DNA of 64,000 nucleotides from Solen grandis (lineage: Eukaryota > Mollusca > Bivalvia > Adapedonta > Solenidae), in assembly GCA_021229015.1 (NCBI GenBank), contig CM037783.1:55820169-55884168 (forward strand), read 5' to 3'. The translations under genes and the position numbers were made by a program. Below are positions 57,781-64,000 of the stretch, piece after piece; position 1 is the stretch's first letter, and each line of letters opens with the position of its first letter. The notes below the pieces were generated by a model that was given only the letters and a program-made list of their open reading frames with translations, searched no databases and was not told the origin of the DNA.

Positions 57781-60268
57781 AATAGAATGCTTCTTTTTAG
57801 CTCATGGTGAGCTTTTGTGATCGCCTTTTGTCCGTCGTCCGTGCGTCCGTGCGTCGTCAACAATTTCTTTAAACAACATCTTCTTCTAAACTACTCACTG
57901 GATTTTGAAAAAACTTCACAGGAATGTTCAGTATGGGGCCCTTTACCAAAGTTGTTAAAATTTTTTGATTGGTCAAAAATTTAGGTCACAGGAGCTAAAA
58001 ATAGATTTTAAAAATGAAAATTTTAAAAATCTTCTTCTCTGAAACCACAAGGCCTAGCCCTTTGATTTTTGGTATGTAACATGATCTTATGACTCTCTAC
58101 CAAAATTGTTCAAAATTTGACTCTTGGGTCAAAATTGGCCCCGCCCCAGGGGTCACTTGATTTAACATAGGCTAATATAGGGAAAACTTGAACAATCTTC
58201 TTCTCAGAAACCACAAGGCCTGGGGTTAAGATATTTGGTGTGCAGCATTGTCTAGTAGATCACTACCAAGTTTGATCAAATAATGCCCCTAGGGTCAAAG
58301 TTGGCCCCGCCAAGGGGTCACCTGATTTTACATAGGCTAATATAGAAAAAAAAACTTGAAAAATCTTCTTCTCAGAAACCACAACGCCTGGTGTTTAGAT
58401 ATTTGGTATGTAGCATGATCTTATGACTCTCTACCAAGATTGTTCAAATTATGACCTTGGGTCAAAATTGGCCCAGCCCCAGGATTCACTTGATTTAACA
58501 AAGGCTAATATTGGAAAAACTTGAAAAATCTTCTTCTCAGAAACCACAAGGCCTGGGGTTTAGATATTTGGTGTGCAGCATTGTCTAGTAGATCACTACC
58601 AAGTTTTTACAAATCATGACCATTGCGTCAAATTTGCCCCGTCATAGGGGTCACCTGATTTTACATAGGCTAACATAGAAAAAAACTTGAAAAATCTTCT
58701 TTTCAAAAACCACAAGGCCTGGGGTTTAGATATGTGGTATGTAGCATGATCTAATAACTCTCTACCAAGATTGTTCAAATTATGACCCTGGGGTCAAAAT
58801 TGCCCCGCCCCAGAAGTCACTTTATTTAACATAGACTAATATAGGAGAAACCTGAAAAATCTTAATCTAAGAAATCACAAAGCCTGGGGTTTAGATATTT
58901 GGTGTGCAGCTAGTCTAGTAGATCTCTACCAAATTTGTACAAATCATGACCTTTGGGTCAAATTTGGCCCCGCCATACGGGTCACCTGATTTTACATAGG
59001 CTTATATTGGAAAAAAAAAACATGAACAATCTTCTTCTCATAAACCACAAGGCCTAGAGTTAAGATATTTGGTGTGTAGCATTGTCTCGTGGATCTCTAC
59101 CAAGTTTATTTAAATCATGACCCTGGGGTAAAAATTGGCCCAGTACCAGGGGTCACTTGATTTAACAAAGGCTAATATAGGAAAAACTTGAAAAATCTTC
59201 TTTCCAGAAACCACAAAGCCTGGGGTTAAGATATTTGGTGTGCAGCATTGTCTAGTAGATCACTACCAAGTTTTTACAAATCATGACAATTGGGTCAAAT
59301 TTGGCCCCACCAAAGGGGTCACCTGATTTTACATAGGCTTATATAGGAAAAAACATTGAAAAATCTTCTCAGAAACCACAAGGCCGGTGTTTAGATATTT
59401 AGTGTGTAGCATTGTCTAGTGGATCCTACCAAGTTTGTTCAAATCATTTCCCTGGTGTCAAAATTGACCCCACCCCAGGGGTCACTTGATTTTACATATA
59501 CTAATGTAGGAGAAACCTGAAAAATCTTCTCAGAAATCACAAAGCATGGAGTTTAGATATTTGGTATGTAACATGGGCTAATAGACTTCTACCAAGTTTG
59601 TTAAAATCATGAATCATGAATTGTCTAGTGGATCTATACTTTGTTAAAATTATGGCCCTGGGGTCAAATTTGGCCCCGCCATAGGGGTCACCTGATTTTA
59701 CAAATGCTAATATAAAAATAACTTGAAAAATCTTCTTCTCAGAAAACACATGGCCTGGGGTTTAGATATTTGGTGTGTAGCATTATCTAGTCGATTCTTA
59801 CCAAGTCTGTTCAAACCATGACGCTGGGGTCAAAATTGGCCCCGCCCCAGCGATCACTTGATTTTACATAGACTTATTTTGGAAAATAACTAGAAAAATC
59901 TTCTCAGAAACCACAAGGTCTGGAGTTTTGATATGTGGTATGTAACATGGGCTAATAGACCTCTACCAAGTTTGTCCAAATCATGACCCTGGGGTCAAAA
60001 TTGGCTCTGCCCCAGGGGTCACTTCATTTTAAATGCCTAATGATACCAGGTGAGCGATCCAGGGCCATCATGACCCTCTTGCTTATGAATAATGGACCTT
60101 TAATTCATTATGATTTAAATATCTAAATTTCAGATATCAAATAACCTTTTAGTATTGGAATTCTTCAAACCCAGACCAGCAGACCCGATATCAGCCGAAG
60201 ATCAACACGTCAACACCAATATTGAAGATGACAACGATGATGAAGATGACGTCATATTCGATAGATGA
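54613..60268 (+). CDS. PX-domain protein, 163 aa, three exons
   Basis: Exons 54613-54871, 56375-56472 and 60134-60268 join in phase (492 nt). The PX domain covers about residues 12-132: VTGFVERKFKYWPTSDYYFV, WSDKKTSYVKRNYDDF (the RRY/F-SDF phosphoinositide-binding site, here KRNYDDF with Arg51), FIPKVEGKGLFKKN (the basic loop) and LNDFLKQLL. The end NNLLVLEFFKPRPADP matches the last helix of the p47phox/Tks PX domains (FF.-RP-D). After it come only about 30 residues, strongly acidic (IEDDNDDEDDVIFDR), then TGA. No SH3 domain follows, unlike NADPH-oxidase organisers. A stop lies in frame upstream of the ATG, which supports the start. Intron 2 holds a 165-bp-type array. Expected role is binding phosphoinositides at endosomal or plasma membranes; function beyond that is unknown. 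Confidence 0.88.
54960..56360. other. PX gene intron 1
   Basis: AT-rich; I see no further exon, repeat family or regulatory motif that I can defend. Confidence 0.4.
57747..57777. repeat. Poly(T) run
   Basis: About 30 T, 22 bases before the 165-bp-type array. Confidence 0.9.
57799..60081 (-). mobile_element. 165-bp-monomer element, copy 3, with A/B dimer structure
   Basis: Starts AGCTCATGGTGAGC...GATCGCCTTTTGTCCGTCG and ends GGTGAGCGATCCAGGGCCAT...CCCTCTTG, the same ends as copies 1 and 2. Its 12 or so monomers alternate between two types (GACTCTCTACCAA at 58091, 58425 and 58756; TCTAGTAGATCACTACC at 58251 and 58584), a repeat of about 332 bp. It fills most of PX intron 2 and ends about 50 bases before exon 3. 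Confidence 0.85.
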
Positions 60269-60474
60269 TATATATTTGCAATTATCATATTGAACTTCCG
60301 TCTAGTGAATGTAAACTGAACAATCGATTAAGGTGTTTATGTCCAATTGATATTATATATATATAAAATTGAGAAAAAAGTCCCCCCATGCACTGATACC
60401 ACGCTGTTACCCACTCGAAAGGGTGCTATAACTGTTATATATTGCAAATGTTGCTTTCGAATACTTCTTTTCCG

Positions 60475-60704
60475 GGGGCCTCCGCGGCCGAGAAAAGTCG
60501 CTGACCGTCACCGCGTGGGTTCGAATCCCGGCAGGGTCATTCGGATTTTTATGTGAGGAAGCCGTCCAGTTGGCTTGCGGTAGGCCGATGGTTCTACCCG
60601 TATGTCCCCGTGCATTCGGGGTCTTCCTTTTCCATGTGATTAGCTGGACGTCGCTATATAACTGAAATACTGTTGAGGCGAGGGTAAACTCAAATAGTCA
60701 AGTC
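60475..60704 (+). mobile_element. SINE-A with 12-bp target duplication
   Basis: GCGGCCGAGAAAAGTCGC, GTGGGTTCGAATCCCGGCAG, the family body and tail AAACTCAAATAGTC. Flanked by ACTTCTTTTCCG (60463-60474 and 60705-60716). It lies about 200 bases after the PX stop codon, probably in its 3'UTR or just beyond. Confidence 0.9.
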
Positions 60705-60719
60705 ACTTCTTTTCCGTTC

Positions 60720-63700
60720 TTGAGTGATCTACATGCTAACTCGTCTTAACGATGGCATTTAATTTGTATTCATTTCAATCCCAGATATTTTCATGGCGTT
60801 AAATATTGGTTCAGTTTGAAGTATATCAATAAAAAGGAAATGAGGTCACTGCAGTATTTGTTAGTGTTCTTGCGATGTCACTTCTGTGACAATTATCGAC
60901 AATATGGCGTGATCATTTTGAACAGTTTTTGCGACAAACAGAGTATTTTGAATCCACGAGGCTAGTATGCATTTTTGGCCTTAAAACACAAGACTTTGAA
61001 CTTCCGCGCAATTATGCAAATAAATGCTCCCTATAATTTATATCATTTTCACCCAACATGTATGGGTTTGTTATGTAGAGGTCTTCTTCACATCCAATCG
61101 TTACTGCATTTAATATGACGAGTTTGTGAATGATGAGTTCTTAAGTATCTATCATGTCAAATGCATTCCACGTTAATATATTAACCCGAAAACAAAGTTT
61201 CTGTAAAGATCGAAGCTGTTTTCAGCGTGTTTTTAATTTTTCAACCTGTAGATATATATTTGGATGGCACCATGACTCAATTCAACGATGACATGTAGAT
61301 GAGGTTTCGAAGCGCATGAACTCCATTGTTGAATAGCAAAAAGCGAAGAGTGATGGAATATTCCATTTTTGGATACTTTTGTACACATCAATGAAGACAT
61401 TATCCACCAAAGTTACAGTATATAGGAACCCACTCACACAGACTTATGTCTTAATGACTCCAGCCACCATCTAGAACATTAGGGATCTGTATTGAGAACA
61501 CTGTTCTATCGGCGGAAAAACCCCCAGATGAATCAGACAAGAGAAAGAACATGTGAAAGTTGCTGTACGGTACAACGGCTACCCAGAGCTGATGTTCACA
61601 ATCCCCGGAAAAACAACCAAAATGGATAATAAATTAATGTTCACAGACAAGTCAAAAAAAAAAAAGGTCCAATATCGCCATCCCCTTAATTTGTATTACA
61701 TCTGAAGCCCTACACAGGATAAGAAACATGGTGTGAACATATACCATCGACCATTCAATTCAATCCGCTTACATGTTACACATGTGAATGACAAAACAGG
61801 CAAGATGAAGAAGTACAACTCGGCACTCGGCGTACACATTGAGAAAGTACATCCAAAAGTCAGCAGTCTTGAGGTCAGAGGATATGCAGCTCAAACGACG
61901 AGTAAAAGGAAAGGCGACCGTCTCTCAATAGGGATAAGGAGTGGGGTTACAAGCGGTGTACTGTCCTCTCTTGTTGTCATGTGACGACTCAAAGTCACGT
62001 GATACCCACTGACTAAATGCTGATGAAAGCTATGCGATATAACCGAACTATCCAAGATAATGATTGTATTTCGTTCAAAATTTGAAAAAATATATTGTAT
62101 AAAAATGAACCGTGACATCTTAATATGGAGAAAAAAAAAGGTGCCTGCGTGACCAAAGAACATTATGGGTTGAGCTTGATTATGTTGAAGCGAATGATTA
62201 TGTCATGTTTTGTTAACTAAAATATAAATGTACCTAGCAACACTGACTTAACTTAAAACATCATATGTATTGTCAATCAAACGGTAAGCGAGCTCAAATG
62301 CAACACTGTATTGCGTACATAACAAACTGTAAATATGTTCTCGTTATATTTTAAATTGTATGGATTTATCGCAGCGCTTCGCCTCGCGGCTCTTGCAATA
62401 AATTTCATAAACTATAAACGATAACTTTACAATGGTTCCGTTGTGTAAATCCCAATATTGAAATCTACAATGTATACTACTCAGATTCCTACAGAAAGCC
62501 TCGAAACTACCAGTTAAAGAAAACATCTCATCGGATCATTAAGATATAGACCTCTTCACTAAGCTAAATTGTCCCATTGAATGTTGATACCTGGTAATCA
62601 TTTACTTGTATATGTTGAAAATGTATGTTAACTGATTAGGAAAATACCGTTTAATTCATTACATATTGTTTGTGATTAAATTTCAATTATGTTTTTTTTT
62701 CTTTCTTTTTTTCATTCTTAATTCAGTTGAATTAACTGTTCAACTGCCAATTTTACATTATTTGAGGGAAAGACAAATAGGTATTCGCAAAGAAAATGTA
62801 TATTTAATCTAATTTCAATAAGAATATTTATTCCACACTCGTAAAAAGAAGAGAAAAGTCGTTGTCCATGGTTAACCAATATCCATACTTTCAGGTCAAT
62901 ACCCTACATAGATTTTCTAATTAATGCCACTGGTTGTTTATATCTACTTAATCTTAAAGTCAATAAGAGGAATAGATACATCATGTACTGCATTTCCGTG
63001 CTTTGTAATTTTCATTTTCTAAACGCGACTGCTTCCTGGCACTCTTTTCCAATTTGCTTATGTGACACGCTTGTTTCTGCAATGTCTTCGTTTCACCCAT
63101 ATCGCCCTGAACCATGTGGTATAGACTGCAAAGCTTCACAGAAATGTTGCAATTTAATATTGGTTATATTTGAAGATAGGATTTGAGTAAATGGCTGCTG
63201 CAAATTTGCTGGATTCTATACTGAGAGTATATGCAGACAATACGGAAAGGCAGCCATTTTATAAACATACACAGAATACAAAATGGGAGTTAAAGCAAAC
63301 TGCAGCAAATCTGCTGAATAAAATCCATATAATAGACTATGAATAATGACATAGAAGTTTAGTTCACATTAGTACACATTTTAAAATGATAAACTTCAAA
63401 AAAAAATAATATTTTAGACTAGAATGTAAAAATGAATAAATTGTATATAAAATAAAGATATGTCTGAAGATAAAATGACATGGGGTACATTTTTTAAAGG
63501 CTTTTCAAAATATTGGACGAAAATGTCAGCTACAATAGATTTCAGTAATATAGCGACCTCCAGATATTAAAAGTCTGAAAGACTCCGACCAAATGGTTTA
63601 AGAATTATATATTATTATAACATATAGTCAAGGCCCTTTTTAACAATTGCTCAAATCTAATATATATATAGTATTATAGCTCAAGGGATTGATGGGAAAA

Positions 63701-64000
63701 CTCTCAACACTGATTTTACAACTTATGTCCCATTAAGAGTTCTCTCCCGAAACAAATCAGGATATTAGGATACCACTACTACTTCCAATATTGGTTTAAA
63801 AAAACAATGATAGCACAAAAATTAGCAACCCGATTTTCTCACCCCTAACTGGCCCCTATGATGCAGTTAACACACTAATTGGATGCCATCACTTAATCTA
63901 GCAAGACATTTTTGTGTTGCTGTTATTCCTGCTTTCCTTCCCTCGGTGTATCGAATTTCCCTTTAAACAATTATCAACCTGATAATGGTCAAGCTATAAC
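60720..64000. other. Intergenic; dispersed repeat at 62030-62425
   Basis: No convincing gene; the frame at 61733-61984 has no known domain and no splice context. The block 62030-62425 (GAACCGTGACATCTTAATATGG, AATATAAATGTACC.AGCAAC, CGCTTCGC) matches the interior of the 42257-43036 element in the same orientation but lacks its TIRs. TATAGCGACCTCCAGATATT near 63552 is a last trace of SINE-A. Confidence 0.5.

Noticed and set aside
61733..61984. 83-codon frame MNIYHRPFNSIRLHVTHVND...
   Set aside because: No recognisable domain, splice context or repeat of the frame elsewhere; insufficient for a gene call.

Overview
This is a fragment of a eukaryotic nuclear genome, most likely a bivalve mollusc. 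It is AT-rich, with intron-split genes using GT...AG splice sites, many microsatellites, tRNA-derived SINEs, LINE remnants and small inverted-repeat transposons. Two runs of exactly 100 N (13833-13932 and 37296-37395) are scaffold gaps. The bivalve assignment rests on the HSPA12-type HSP70, on lineage-type 7TM receptors and on the general look of the repeats. I could not run a search.

Five genes can be supported. (1) 1-4372, minus strand: an HSPA12-family HSP70, cut by the left edge, with a one-base frame disruption in its third coding exon. (2) 16193-25845, plus: a complete five-exon omega-class glutathione S-transferase (250 aa) with catalytic Cys32. (3) 29091-30302, minus: a single-exon rhodopsin-class GPCR (403 aa) lacking several class-A hallmark residues. 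(4) 39150-51411, plus: a nine-exon adhesion/secretin-type seven-transmembrane receptor (301 aa) with almost no ectodomain. None of its exons is obvious as an open reading frame, so I assembled it from splice sites and phases. (5) 54613-60268, plus: a three-exon PX-domain protein (163 aa) resembling the PX module of p47phox/Tks organisers but with no SH3 domain. The genes are not an operon and I see no evidence that they work together.

The rest is repeats. Recognisable families are: SINE-A (tRNA head, four near-full copies with 11-13 bp target duplications plus a 5'-truncated copy with a 17 bp duplication); SINE-B (tRNA head, GTTT-rich tail); a 242-bp palindromic MITE with TTAA ends (three copies); a 165-bp-monomer tandem element bounded by GGGCCATCATGGCCC (three copies); two tandem families carrying nuclear-receptor-like motifs; several TIR elements; minisatellites of 32, 35, 36 and 58 bp; and three fragments of LINE reverse transcriptase.

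The most interesting items are the ectodomain-less adhesion-type receptor, the intronic 35-bp array in which units carry splice-donor and acceptor look-alikes, the compensatory change in the MITE hairpin, the dimeric higher-order structure of the 165-bp array, and the arrays of hormone-response-element-like palindromes.
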